A stretch of DNA of 64,000 nucleotides from Planctomicrobium piriforme (GTDB lineage: Bacteria > Planctomycetota > Planctomycetia > Planctomycetales > Planctomycetaceae): positions 31,642-95,641 of the forward strand of contig CAMATH010000011.1 in assembly GCA_945860955.1 (NCBI GenBank), given 5' to 3'. Made by a program: the position numbers and the translations under genes. Shown here in pieces: positions 28,408-38,800 of this stretch; positions within the stretch are counted from its first letter, which is position 1, and every line of letters begins with the position of its first letter. The notes under the pieces were generated by a model. That model worked only from the letters and a program-made list of their open reading frames with translations. It was not told the origin of the DNA and searched no databases.

Positions 28408-29856
28408 CTACGGTGAATCCGCCAGACTCTGGCACAGCGCGGCGACCAGTTGAGAATCCTCGTCCGGCAGCACACTCCGCAAATCGAGCAACAGGTGGTC
28501 GCATTCAATGCGGGGAAACACCGCCGGCGAACCAAGCCGCAATTGACGCGCCAACTGGCTCGCGGACCGGCCATCACCGGCCACGCGAATGACCGCCGTT
28601 GGCAGTGTGGCGACCGGAAGCGCGCCCCCGCCGACCGGCGAGCGATCCTGGACGACATCGATCCGAAACCGGTTCCCGGCGTCGTGGCCCGCGAAATCCG
28701 CTGGTCGATTCCCGAGAGCCTCCCACGACGCGACAATCCGGCCGGCGCGTTCGACAAGTTCGCTGACCGGGGTCGAGAGCAGTCGTAACGTCGGGATCTC
28801 GGTGACTTCGGCCCCGCGCAGGTACGAGTCAAGCGTCGCCTGCAACGCGGCGATCGTCAGTTTGTCGACCCGAAACGCCCGGGCAAGCGGATGCCGCCGG
28901 AGCGTCTCGATCAAGTCCGGTCGGCCCAGCAGGATCCCACACTGGGGGCCACCCAACAATTTGTCACCACTACCCAGAACCAGATCCGCCCCCGCCCGCA
29001 GACTGTCGGTGAACGTCGGCTCTTTTGGCAAGCCGAACCGGGTCGTGTCGACCAGGCAGCCACTGCCAATGTCGTCGATCGCCCAGACGCCATTCTGTCG
29101 CGCGAGGTCGACGAGTTCGCCAATCTCCGGGGAGTGCGCGAATCCTTCAATTCGATAATTCGACGGATGCACCCGCAGGATCGCCGCGGTCGCGGGGGTG
29201 ATCGCCCGCGCATAATCGGTGAGGTGCGTGCGATTCGTCGCTCCGACTTCCCGCAAGACCGCCCCGCTGGCAGCGAAGATCTCGGGGAGTCGAAAGGATC
29301 CGCCGATCTCGATCAACTGTCCACGCGAAATAATCACTTCGCGACCTGCTGCCAGTGCCGACAGCGCGAGAACCGTGGCGGCGGCGTTGTTGTTCACCAC
29401 CAGCGCCCCCTTGGCTCCTGTGAGATCCCGAAACGCCGGCAGTAACTGATCTCCCCGCTGGCTCCGTTCTCCCGAATCGAGTTCGACCTCGAGACTGCAG
29501 CCGCGGGAGTTCGCGACGAGCGCGGCGGTCGCGCGCTCCGAGAGGGGAGCCCGACCCAGCGAGGTATGTAGAATCACGCCGGTCGCGTTGATGACCGGCC
29601 CCAGTCGGCACGATTCGTATTTTTTCGCTCGTTCCTGGATGTCAGCAAGCACGGTTTCCAACAGGCCAGGCCGCGAGATCTTCGCGTCGAGATCCCCCGC
29701 CGAAAGTCGGATTCGCAGCGAATCCACCGCTTCCCGGGTGAATTGCGCGATCGGCTCCCGCCCCAATCGATCGATGAGTTCGACGCACGCGGCCTGCGAC
29801 AGGATCCCTCCCACCGACGGAATCGCGCGCAGTCGGCGGGAGTCGGGCGTCGTCAT
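28408..29856 (-). CDS. selA: L-seryl-tRNA(Sec) selenium transferase
   Basis: 482 residues. SelA turns seryl-tRNA(Sec) into selenocysteyl-tRNA(Sec) with selenophosphate, using PLP. The PLP lysine is K299 in GSGDKLLGGPQCGI. Other family blocks are INATGVILHTSLGRAPLS, NNNAAATVLAL, REVGATNRTHLTDY and RVHPSNYRIEGF. The N-terminal tRNA-binding helices begin RRLRAIPSVGGIL, and the length is normal. The next gene, the SelD fusion, begins 1 bp beyond its stop, so selenophosphate supply and use are co-expressed. selB and the tRNA(Sec) gene are not in this window. Confidence 0.96.
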   Translation of the reverse strand: MTTPDSRRLRAIPSVGGILSQAACVELIDRLGREPIAQFTREAVDSLRIRLSAGDLDAKISRPGLLETVLADIQERAKKYESCRLGPVINATGVILHTSLGRAPLSERATAALVANSRGCSLEVELDSGERSQRGDQLLPAFRDLTGAKGALVVNNNAAATVLALSALAAGREVIISRGQLIEIGGSFRLPEIFAASGAVLREVGATNRTHLTDYARAITPATAAILRVHPSNYRIEGFAHSPEIGELVDLARQNGVWAIDDIGSGCLVDTTRFGLPKEPTFTDSLRAGADLVLGSGDKLLGGPQCGILLGRPDLIETLRRHPLARAFRVDKLTIAALQATLDSYLRGAEVTEIPTLRLLSTPVSELVERAGRIVASWEALGNRPADFAGHDAGNRFRIDVVQDRSPVGGGALPVATLPTAVIRVAGDGRSASQLARQLRLGSPAVFPRIECDHLLLDLRSVLPDEDSQLVAALCQSLADSP

Positions 29857-29862
29857 TACCCG

Positions 29863-30084
29863 CTACGTATTGCGCGACAGAAACAGCAGCACAAGCATCA
29901 CCGCGAACATGAACGCGCCAATCGTGAACGCCAGCCGCAGCGCGCGGCGGACGATCAGCTCGGACGATTCGTGCCGGCTGGCGCTGTAGACCAGACTGAT
30001 GACGACAATCAATGGAAGGGCGTACCAACTGCGCGTCAGGCCGATCCCTTCGAGGCCGGCCGCCAATGTCAACCAGTGATTCAT
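29863..30084 (-). CDS. Small two-helix membrane protein
   Basis: 73 residues from MNHWLTLAAGLEGIGLTRSW, preceded by a GGAG ribosome-binding site. Two hydrophobic stretches (~20-33 YALPLIVVISLVYS and ~50-69 LAFTIGAFMFAVMLVLLFL) predict two membrane helices. It lies 6 bp before selA and 28 bp after the upstream DUF6677-like gene, so it belongs to the selenium operon by position. No family was recognised; a similar small membrane protein accompanies DUF6677-type genes in my general recollection of planctomycetes, but this is not verified. Confidence 0.7.
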   Translation of the reverse strand: MNHWLTLAAGLEGIGLTRSWYALPLIVVISLVYSASRHESSELIVRRALRLAFTIGAFMFAVMLVLLFLSRNT

Positions 30085-30112
30085 CGGACGTCTCCTGTCA
30101 GAGGAAAGGGGG

Positions 30113-30991
30113 TCAGGCGGTTTTGCCTGGGGCCGGTTGCTTGGGATCGAGGGGACGGGTCTCTTCGTCACCATACGCCGGACCATGGACTGCGTCGAAA
30201 ATCGCCAGCACGTTGAGCAGGCCGGCGATCATGGTATAGACCACACCCAATTCGAATCGGGAACCGAGTTCGCGGTGAGCCCGGTCGAGCTCTGAATTCC
30301 CGTGGGCGTCATTCAACGGAACTTCGTACCAGTCCCAGAGTGGTCGGGGGATGCTTCCTTTCAGACTTCCCGCGATGGGAGTGGGGGGGGCTCCCGATTT
30401 TCCGGGAAGTTCTCCCTGGAAAAAACCCTCAAATCCCCGGTCACGGTTCGGTGCCACCTGCGACTCGATCGAACACCGGGTGACAGTTCCTTCCAGTGGC
30501 GTTGTCCCTTCGTCGGTCGTCAGTGTTCCCGTGAACTTCGCCGCGTTGTTCACATCGCCATTGATCGCCGCCTGGGGAATCGCGATTGATCCCTCGAGCC
30601 GACCGCTGCCGGTTTTGAAGTTCAGGTCACCCGAAAAGGTGCCATTGAGGTCGTTGGTCAGAAATCGGCTGTCAAACGCGAGTTTGTTGCGAAACTTGGT
30701 CTGAGCGATCGCCGGCAGCGCGGGCAGCCCCGCCCAGACCTGGCAGAGATACGCGTAGGTTCGATTCTCGGGATCTTCCCACTGAAAATAGACGACCTGA
30801 CCATGCCCGATTCGCAAACCGGTGAAGAATGTTCCCAGAATGCAGACAAAATACAGCGCCGCCTTGAACAGCCGGCCCTGGTAATAATGTCCCAATCCCG
30901 GGATCAGAAACGCCAAAACCCCCGCCAGAATCGGGTTTTTCAGGTTGGCCTTCGGTGCCGCGGCGGTTGGTGTTGGTGCAGTGTCAGACAT
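30113..30991 (-). CDS. DUF6677-like TM2-type membrane protein
   Basis: 292 residues from MSDTAPTPTAAAPKANLKNP. The opening membrane hairpin LAGVLAFLIPGLGHYYQGRLFKAALYFVCILGTFFTGL carries the P-G-L-G-H-x-Y-Q-G turn of TM2-like/DUF6677 proteins. A soluble middle portion (~120-235) follows, with a repeated-strand segment (NDLNGTFSGDLNFKTGSGRLEGSI) and a proline-rich stretch, and a last membrane helix lies near 245-265 (LGVVYTMIAGLLNVLAIFDAV). The function is unknown. It is the first gene of the four-gene cluster leading into selA-selD. The family assignment rests on the hairpin motif only. Confidence 0.7.
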   Translation of the reverse strand: MSDTAPTPTAAAPKANLKNPILAGVLAFLIPGLGHYYQGRLFKAALYFVCILGTFFTGLRIGHGQVVYFQWEDPENRTYAYLCQVWAGLPALPAIAQTKFRNKLAFDSRFLTNDLNGTFSGDLNFKTGSGRLEGSIAIPQAAINGDVNNAAKFTGTLTTDEGTTPLEGTVTRCSIESQVAPNRDRGFEGFFQGELPGKSGAPPTPIAGSLKGSIPRPLWDWYEVPLNDAHGNSELDRAHRELGSRFELGVVYTMIAGLLNVLAIFDAVHGPAYGDEETRPLDPKQPAPGKTA

Positions 30992-31156
30992 GGATTCTGT
31001 CGTGATGATCGCGTTCGGGGGCAATCTCACCCCGAACCTGTGCGATTCCTGGGGAAGTGCCTATGCTGGGATTCTAATGGACAGTCTGATCTTGTGGTAG
31101 CCGCGTTCCCGGCGAACGACCCGCACCACTACTTCGTTCCAGCCCCCGGATTCTTG

Positions 31157-31813
31157 ATGTCTGGCCCGCCCCGAGTTGAAATTCTTGTCACACAGCCATT
31201 CCAGCAGAATACGCTGCTGGTCGCACTCGCCGACAGTGACCGCTGTATCGTGCTGGATCCCGGATTTGGACCGCAGAAGATCATCGCGGCAATCGAAAAA
31301 CGGGGCTGGACACCCGAGGCGATTCTCTTGACGCACGGGCATATCGATCACATCGCCGGCAATGAGGGGCTCCGGCAGCGATGGCCGGAAATTCCGATTC
31401 TGATCGGGACGGGGGACGCCCCGATGCTCACGGACGCGAAACTGAACCTGAGCGCACCGTACGGAATGGAACTCGTCAGCCCTCCCGCCGACCGGCTGCT
31501 TTCCGAGGGCGAAAAACTCACCGTCGCCGGCCTGGAGTTCGAGGTCCGCCTCATCCCCGGACACAGCCCGGGACATATCGTCTATGTCTACCACGCCGCC
31601 GAACCAAAATTCGTACTCGGCGGTGACGTGCTGTTCCAGGGAAGCATCGGACGGACCGATTTCCCGGGGGGCAGCCAGCAGTTGCTGGTCGATGGGATCC
31701 GCAAGAAGTTGTTCACTCTTCCCAACGACACGGTCGTGTTCCCCGGGCACGGCGATCCGACGACGGTCGGGGAAGAACGGGAGACCAACCCGTTCTGCGG
31801 ATCGCGAGCGTAG
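31157..31813 (+). CDS. MBL-fold hydrolase of the YcbL/glyoxalase II type
   Basis: 218 residues from MSGPPRVEILVTQPFQQNTLL; the frame extends upstream but homology begins here. The metal-binding motif THGHIDH spans residues 59-65. Further ligands sit in IPGHSPGHIVY, LGGDVLFQGSIGRTD and FPGHGDPTTVGEERETNPF. The layout matches YcbL/GloB2-like single-domain glyoxalase II proteins, which hydrolyse S-D-lactoylglutathione or related thioesters. The missing C-terminal substrate domain makes the exact thioester uncertain. The gene appears monocistronic and divergent from the selenium operon. Confidence 0.9.
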   Translation: MSGPPRVEILVTQPFQQNTLLVALADSDRCIVLDPGFGPQKIIAAIEKRGWTPEAILLTHGHIDHIAGNEGLRQRWPEIPILIGTGDAPMLTDAKLNLSAPYGMELVSPPADRLLSEGEKLTVAGLEFEVRLIPGHSPGHIVYVYHAAEPKFVLGGDVLFQGSIGRTDFPGGSQQLLVDGIRKKLFTLPNDTVVFPGHGDPTTVGEERETNPFCGSRA

Positions 31814-31969
31814 TCAATGACTCGCTGACGGAGCCTAAAAACTCGGTAATAAACGCGACATCAGCCCGACGGGACGGGTCAGGCCTCTGAATACAATCCA
31901 GGGGTATGGCTCAAGTCGATGCACTGTCCTACGGAGCGTGTGTCTCGTTTTGAACCTTGTTTGCCGTCA

Positions 31970-32881
31970 TTACGCCGCCCGGCGCAGTTCGAGCGACGAC
32001 TGGGCGTCGAATTCGAGTTCCACGGTCAGTGGCTCGCTTGGCGATCCGGTCCGTTTCAATTCGACCCGGGCACCGTAAGGATAGGCGACGCTGGCACGCA
32101 GTCGCACTCCAGGATTGGCGGGCACTTGGCAGTGAAACGCCGGTGTTCGCTGAAAGGGGGGACAGAACGCCACGTGGACGGTGACCGTGGATTGGCCGGC
32201 GGGAAAGTCGACTTGCATGACCCCTTCCAGCCGTTCAGCACCCCGGCCGTCCACCGTCCGCTGCATCCATTGAATCGGGTGCATGTCCCCGGCCGATTCC
32301 GCCGACCGTCGGCTGGCACGCATCGGAAGTTCAAATACGCTGTCCACCATGAGTTCCTTCTCCTGTGTTTGTCCATGAAACCAGCGCCGGGCCGCGGCTT
32401 GCAGCCCTTTGATGCGTGTATCCAATTCCGCCGCATTCCATTGCGCGACGGCGGCCGCTGTGGCGAGCGTCACCAGAGTGGTGACCAACGCTCCCAGAGG
32501 AGCAGCACTCAGCCCGACGACCGCGAGGGCGAGGCCCGGGACCACGGTCGCGATCCCCAAAAATAGGTTTCTCCGAGGATCACTTTCTGAGAATTTCGCT
32601 TCGTCGAGCAATCGGCGCCCCAGGAGGGCGAGTCCCGCGAGAGAAACCCCAGAGACGCACAACGCCCCAAATCCCAGCGACATTCGCGTCGCGCAAGCAT
32701 GCCATACCAGAACGGCAGTCGTGACGAGAATTCCCGCGAAGATTGCCAGTCCGGGGAGAAACCGAATCTGTGCGGACTCGGCCCATCCGCGCCATACCCA
32801 ACGCCCGCGGATCCGCAACCCCTCGCGGAACCGCACAACTTTGGAGTTCACGAACGACATCAATGACTCGCGACCATCCAT
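31970..32881 (-). CDS. Unrecognised membrane protein
   Basis: 303 residues from MDGRESLMSFVNSKVVRF; a second Met at residue 8 could be the start. Four hydrophobic segments lie at about 44-62, 68-85, 106-123 and 125-145, after a short basic N-terminus. The C-terminal half (~150-303) is soluble and beta-rich, with VDSVFELPMRASRRSAESAGD and repeated strands ending VELEFDAQSSLELRRAA. No conserved family was recognised. It has no operon partner; metK lies downstream on the same strand after 128 bp with its own upstream spacing. Confidence 0.6.
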   Translation of the reverse strand: MDGRESLMSFVNSKVVRFREGLRIRGRWVWRGWAESAQIRFLPGLAIFAGILVTTAVLVWHACATRMSLGFGALCVSGVSLAGLALLGRRLLDEAKFSESDPRRNLFLGIATVVPGLALAVVGLSAAPLGALVTTLVTLATAAAVAQWNAAELDTRIKGLQAAARRWFHGQTQEKELMVDSVFELPMRASRRSAESAGDMHPIQWMQRTVDGRGAERLEGVMQVDFPAGQSTVTVHVAFCPPFQRTPAFHCQVPANPGVRLRASVAYPYGARVELKRTGSPSEPLTVELEFDAQSSLELRRAA

Positions 32882-33009
32882 GGCGGCGTCTCATTTGGAC
32901 CAGCACCCGCTAAATGACGGATGCGAATGTCTCCACCACATAGCGGAGAATTTCCGAACGCGACTCAACGCCCGGCGAAGGCACCGGACGTCGAGTTTAC
33001 ATTCGCAAA

Positions 33010-34152
33010 CTACAGACCCGCCAGCTTGCGCATTTGCGGGGCCTTGACCGAAGTGTCTTCCCAGGTGAAATCCGGATCGTTCCGGCCAAAGTGGCCTCCA
33101 GCCGCCGTCTTGCGGAAGATCGGCCGCCGCAACTTGAGTTCGTTGATGATTCCACGCGGAGTGAGCGGGAAGAGTTCGCGGACGATCTCCGAAATCTTCT
33201 GTTCGGGAATCTTGGCGGTTCCGTTGGTATCGACCAGTACGCTGACTGGATCGGCAACACCGATCGCGTAGGCAAGCTGGACTTCGCATTCGTCGGCGAG
33301 ACCAGCGGCGACCACGTTCTTGGCGACGTACCGCGCCACGTAGGCGGCCGAACGGTCGACCTTTGTGGGATCCTTCCCGCTAAACGCGCCGCCACCATGT
33401 CGGCCCCAACCGCCGTAGGTGTCGACAATGATTTTGCGTCCGGTCAATCCGGTGTCGCCGTGAGGTCCGCCGATCACAAAGCGGCCTGTCGGATTGATGT
33501 GGTACTTCGTCTGGGCGGTGAGCAGCTCGGCGGGAATCGTCTTCTTGATGACTTCCGAGATGACGTAGTCGGTGATGTCTTTCTGACTCACCTTTTCCGA
33601 ATGCTGCGTCGAGACGACGACGGCGGAAATTCCAACCGCCTTCCCATCGCGATATTCCACAGTCACCTGGCTCTTGGAGTCGGGACGCAACCAGTCGACG
33701 TCGCCCTTCTGGCGGACTTCTGTCAGGCGATTGATGATGCGGTGCGAGAACGCAATCGGGACTGGCATCAATTCGGGAGTCTGGTTGCAGGCGTAACCAA
33801 ACATCAATCCCTGGTCGCCCGCTCCGTCGCGATCGACCCCCATGGCAATGTCGCCACTCTGCGAGTGCAACGCGACAAACACCCGGACTGACTCAGCGCT
33901 GAAGCCCATGTCCGAACCGACATATCCGATGTCATGGACAACGTCACGCACCAACTTGACATAGTCGAGTTTACCCTGAGTGGTGATTTCCCCTGCCAAA
34001 ACCACGAGATCCGTCGTACACAATGTCTCGCACGCGACACGGGACATCGGATCTTGCGCGAGCAGCGCATCGAGAACACCGTCGGAGATCTGATCCGAGA
34101 CTTTGTCCGGATGCCCCATGCTGACGGATTCGCTGGTGAACAAACTCGACAT
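33010..34152 (-). CDS. metK: S-adenosylmethionine synthetase
   Basis: 380 residues, start behind an AGGAG site. MetK makes SAM from methionine and ATP and hydrolyses the tripolyphosphate. Signatures are [18 protein letters not shown] (ATP-binding His and Asp), [69 protein letters not shown] (split by the P-loop-like GGGAFSGKD) and the C-terminal NDPDFTWE. Length is typical. The 192-bp leader towards waaA shows no recognisable SAM riboswitch core. Confidence 0.98.
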   Translation of the reverse strand: MSSLFTSESVSMGHPDKVSDQISDGVLDALLAQDPMSRVACETLCTTDLVVLAGEITTQGKLDYVKLVRDVVHDIGYVGSDMGFSAESVRVFVALHSQSGDIAMGVDRDGAGDQGLMFGYACNQTPELMPVPIAFSHRIINRLTEVRQKGDVDWLRPDSKSQVTVEYRDGKAVGISAVVVSTQHSEKVSQKDITDYVISEVIKKTIPAELLTAQTKYHINPTGRFVIGGPHGDTGLTGRKIIVDTYGGWGRHGGGAFSGKDPTKVDRSAAYVARYVAKNVVAAGLADECEVQLAYAIGVADPVSVLVDTNGTAKIPEQKISEIVRELFPLTPRGIINELKLRRPIFRKTAAGGHFGRNDPDFTWEDTSVKAPQMRKLAGL

Positions 34153-34344
34153 CCAAAACTCCTGACGACGTGAACTTCCAAGGTGCAGGGATACGACCGC
34201 GTCAAACCCGCGCCAACGCCAGAGAACCTGCCATCTGTCAAGTCGGCAGCCTCAAACGTGGGGCTTGTCGGCGGTTGGGAACCGGTGAGTCTAGTGAATC
34301 TTGCCGAAAAATGCACGCTGTTGAACGCGAATTCTTGGCGAAAA

Positions 34345-35718
34345 TCAAGCCGCTACCCGCCTTCGAGTCTCGGGTTTTTCGCTCTCCGCGTCCTTTCCCT
34401 CGTCAAGGATCTTCATGATCCCCGAAACCGTCCGGCTGGTGGCCCCTTGGCTTTCCAATACCAATTCCCGCGCTCGGGAACCGCGCTCGGCTGCCGCAGT
34501 GGGGTCTTTCAGGCATTCCACAATTCGCCGAGCCAAGTCCATTCCGTCCGTCACCACTTCCGCAGCCTGTCTTTCCAGCAGACTGGAGACCATATCGGCG
34601 AAATTCCATGTGTTGGGCCCAAATAACAAAGCGGCTCCAAACGCCGCTGGTTCGATCATGCTCTGCCCCCCACGGTCGGTCAAGCTCCCCCCCACGAACG
34701 CGACATCGGCCAATCCCCAACATGCCGACAATTCTCCCAGTGAGTCCAGCAGAATCACGGCAGGGACTTTCGAATCGTCAATCTTGTCGGGACTCTCAGG
34801 TGTGGTACCGGAATTCGCGTCTGGCAGCGCACTTCGCCGGATCAACGCCAAGCCCAGTTCCTCCCGCACAAGCCGCGCGACTTCATCGAACCGCTCGGCA
34901 TGCCGCGGAGCCAGGACCAGTCGCAGATTGGGAAATACCTTTTGTGCTGCCTGCCAAGCCACCACAGCAAACCGCTCTTCGGGAGCGTGTGTACTCCCCG
35001 CCAGGAAGATCGGGGGATGACCTTGGATTCCCAGCAACTCGCGAAATCGACCGGTCCGCGGATTGTCTCGCTCGGTTTCCACACCGTCGAATTTCACGGA
35101 ACCCGTAATCTGAATCCGTTCCGTGGGTCCCCCCAATTCTTCGAATCGACGCGCATAGACAGCGTTTTGAACGGCAATCCATTCAAGCCGGGACAGCATC
35201 CACCGAATGACCGGCCGGATCCGTCGATAGCCCCGCACGCTCCGTTCTGTGATCCGACCGTTTACGAGTGCGACCGGTATCTGTCGCTGCCGCGCCACCC
35301 GCAGAAAATTCGGCCACAATTCCAGCTCGACCAACACAACCAGATTGGGGCGCAATCGCGAAAACGCTGCCGAAACCGCCCAACTGAAATCCAGCGGCCA
35401 GTAGACCACAATCGCGTTGGGAAACTTCTGGCGGGCCACTCCGAACCCCGTGGTCGTGGTGGCGGAGATAACCACATCCATGCTGGGATCGCGACGCTTT
35501 AATTCGGCGACGATCTGCGGCAGTTGCAAAACCTCTCCCACGCTCACCGCGTGCAGCCAGACGCACCGCGCTGCACCCGTGCGCACGGGAAATCGACCCA
35601 ATAGTTTCTGACCCCAGTCGCCGATCGACTTGCGTTGGACGAACCGTCGATACACCAGCCACGGAGACAGAGCCGTCAGCAAGGACATCCAAACCAGATT
35701 CAGCAACCAGGAGACCAC
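34345..35718 (-). CDS. waaA: 3-deoxy-D-manno-octulosonate (Kdo) transferase
   Basis: 457 residues. An N-terminal membrane anchor (~1-22) precedes the GT-B glycosyltransferase. The first domain shows WLHAVSVGEVLQLPQIV (with the catalytic-region glutamate) and SATTTTGFGVARQ, VVYWPLDF and LVELELWPNFL. The second has FLAGSTHAPEE, RLVLAPRHAERFDEV, FVGGSLTDRGGQSMIEPAAFGAALLFGPNTWNF. It transfers Kdo from CMP-Kdo to lipid A precursor, so the cell is expected to have a lipid A-type outer membrane. It follows secA by 82 bp on the same strand, and may be read from the secA promoter. Confidence 0.94.
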   Translation of the reverse strand: MVSWLLNLVWMSLLTALSPWLVYRRFVQRKSIGDWGQKLLGRFPVRTGAARCVWLHAVSVGEVLQLPQIVAELKRRDPSMDVVISATTTTGFGVARQKFPNAIVVYWPLDFSWAVSAAFSRLRPNLVVLVELELWPNFLRVARQRQIPVALVNGRITERSVRGYRRIRPVIRWMLSRLEWIAVQNAVYARRFEELGGPTERIQITGSVKFDGVETERDNPRTGRFRELLGIQGHPPIFLAGSTHAPEERFAVVAWQAAQKVFPNLRLVLAPRHAERFDEVARLVREELGLALIRRSALPDANSGTTPESPDKIDDSKVPAVILLDSLGELSACWGLADVAFVGGSLTDRGGQSMIEPAAFGAALLFGPNTWNFADMVSSLLERQAAEVVTDGMDLARRIVECLKDPTAAAERGSRARELVLESQGATSRTVSGIMKILDEGKDAESEKPETRRRVAA

Positions 35719-35800
35719 GGGGAGTCCTTTCCCGATGTGGAATTCGCCACCACGCGTCGCGGCTCACCAACTCGGCCAACCGCAAAAATTCCACTAAATG

Positions 35801-38800
35801 CTAGCGATTCATGTGGCACTGCTTGAATTTCTTGCCGCTGCCACACGGGCACGGATCATTGCGACCGACACGTTCCATCTTGTTACGAATCGGCTCGATC
35901 GCAGGTGTCTCCGCGGGAGCCTGACCTCGCGACGGCTCTTCGATCCCCACCGCTCCCCCTTCCGCGGGAGGTGGAGGGAGGTTTTCGACCGGAGCGTCGT
36001 GACGCACTTCGGTGATCCGCCAGAGTGATCCGACGAATCCCGGACTTTCTTTTTCCAGTCGGAAGATCGCGCCCGTCACCTGATTCGCGATTCCCTTCCA
36101 CATCCCTTCGAAGGCTTTCATCCCCTCACGTTTGTACTCGACCTTGGGATCCTTCTGCGCGTATCCGACCAGCCCGATCCCCTGACGGAGATGGTCCATA
36201 TGGTGCAAATGGTCCTTCCAGGCGGTATCCAGCACTTCGAGCAGAAGCGCCCGCTCGGCTTCGCGCAATTCCGGACGGAACTCACTGGGATCGGCGTCGG
36301 TCGAGCGAAACCGCTGACTCGCCTCGGTCAGCCGCTGTTCGATGTCGTCGCGCGACAATCCCTGGAACGATCCCACGGGAAACTGAGTGCGGAACCTCGA
36401 GTTGGCCCACTGGATCAGGCCGTCGCGGTCATAGCGTTCGCCACCCGAACCGGAATGCTCGGCCATGAACCGCGACATTCCCACAGAAACGGGGAACACC
36501 ACTTCCTTGTGTTCGTACAGCCGATTGAGTTCCTGCAGGATCTTGTCGACCACTCCCGTGGAAGACAGCTCCTCGAGCGTGGCGGGATCAACCTTCAGTG
36601 TGAACTGATTTTCGAGCCACGCCGCCAGCGAACGACGGCCAAAGTCGGGGGCCAGGAAGTGCGCGATCGGAGAAAAGTCGGCCTCTTCGATCGCCCCCTT
36701 CGCCCGTTCGATGATCTCTTCGTACAGCCCATCGCGCCCCAGTTTCTTGAGATCGCGATCGTTGGTATTCAATCCCCAACGACTGTTGACCCATTTGGAA
36801 AACGCCGACCAGTTCCACTCGCGCTCGTCTTCAACATCCGTCGGGAAATCTTCGTCAATCTTTTCCCGCAGGAGTTCGTCGGCCTGTGTGAGCGCCTGTT
36901 CTTTCAGAAGCGAGGTCGCCTGATCCGCGTCGCAATCCCGCAGATCCTTGGCGTCGATTTGAATCCCTGCCGCCTGTCCCGCCCAGGTCGCACCCGAGGC
37001 GCGACCGTACTGCGGATCCAGCATTTCGGTCGCCGACTCGGTGACCTGCTCACGCAACATGTCGAAAATCACATTGCGGCAATTCTCGCCTTCCAGCACA
37101 CCCTGTCGAAATGTGTAGACCCGCTTGCGCTGCTGGTCCATCACTTCGTCGTACTCGAGCAGACTCTTCCGTTGCTCGAAGTGGCGTTCCTCCACCCGAC
37201 GCTGCGCCCGCTCGATCTGTCGACTGACGAGACCGCTTTCAATCGCCTCCCCTTCCTGCATTCCCAGCCGTGTCAAAACGCCTTTGACCCAATCGCCGGC
37301 GAAGATCCGCATCAGATCATCTTCCAGCGACAGGAAGAATCGGCTTGAACCAGGATCCCCCTGCCGGCCCGACCGCCCGCGCAACTGCAGATCGATTCGC
37401 CGCGCCTCGTGTCGCTCGGTCCCGATCACATGCAAGCCGCCGAGTTCCGCGACCTGCCGCCCTTCCGAGACCATCCCCTCGTCGTCGGCAATCTGCTTCG
37501 TGAGCGCATCCCACTCGGATTTGGGGATTTCCAGACGCGACGGGTAGGTGTGCTTCAACTGTTCCCAGGCCGCCTGATCGGGGTTACCCCCCAGAATAAT
37601 GTCGGTCCCGCGACCCGCCATGTTGGTGGCGATCGTCACCGCCTTAAGTCGCCCCGCCTGGGCGATGATGTCCGCCTCGCGCTCGTGATGCTTGGCGTTC
37701 AGAACCTCGTGCTTGATCCCCCACTTCGTCAACTCGTGGCTCAGGCGTTCCGAACTTTCGATCGATACCGTCCCCACCAGAACCGGCCGCCCGGTCGTGT
37801 GAACCGTTCGAATCTCCTCGACCACCGCGTTGTATTTCTCGGGAACGCTGCGATAGATGACGTCGGGATGGTTGATCCGCTTCATGGGGCGATTCGACGG
37901 AATCGCCACCACGTCGAGCTTGTAGATCTTCCAGAATTCATTTGCCTCGGTCATGGCGGTTCCCGTCATGCCCGAGAGCTTCTTGTAGAGCTTGAAGTAG
38001 TTCTGCAGCGTGATGGTCGCGAGCGTCTGATTCTCGGCTTTGACTTTCACCCCTTCTTTCGCCTCAACCGCCTGATGCAGGCCATCGCTCCATTGCCGGC
38101 CCTTCATCAAACGCCCGGTGAACTCGTCGACGATGACGATTTCGCCCCCCATCGACACGTAGTTCACGTCGCGCTTGTACAAATGGTGGGCGCGGAGCGC
38201 GTTGTCGATCAGGTGGGGCCACTCCATATTCCCCGCGGTGTAGAAGCTCTCAACCCCCGCCAGCTCTTCCGCGAAGCGAATGCCATCCTCGGTCAAATGG
38301 CAGGTGTGTTCTTTTTCCTTGATCTCGAAGTGCGTCTCCCGCTTCAACTGGCGGGCGATCCGGTCCGCCTTACGATACCGATCGACGTCATCCTGCGCCG
38401 GTCCCGAGATGATCAGGGGAGTACGGGCTTCGTCGATCAGAATGTTGTCGATTTCGTCGACCACCGCGTAGTACAGCGTCCCCTGCACCTGCTGTTCGTG
38501 CGACGGTTTCATGTTGTCGCGCAGGTAGTCGAATCCGAATTCGTTGTTCGTGCCGTAGGTGATGTCGCAGCCGTACGCTTGGGACTTCTCCTCGGTTTCC
38601 TGATGCGACTGAATGCACCCGACCGTCAACCCGAGTCCCATATAAAGCGGCCCCATCCACTCCATATCGCGGCGGGCGAGGTAATCGTTGACGGTAATCA
38701 CATGAACTTTGCCCGCCAGGGCGTTCAGGAATGTCGGCAGCGTCGCGACCAGGGTTTTTCCTTCCCCGGTCACCATTTCTCCAATCATCCCCTTGTGCAG

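Noticed and set aside
34153..34344. Possible SAM riboswitch before metK
   Set aside because: The leader was read for SAM-I, SAM-II and SAH-type cores and none was recognised; a covariance search would decide.
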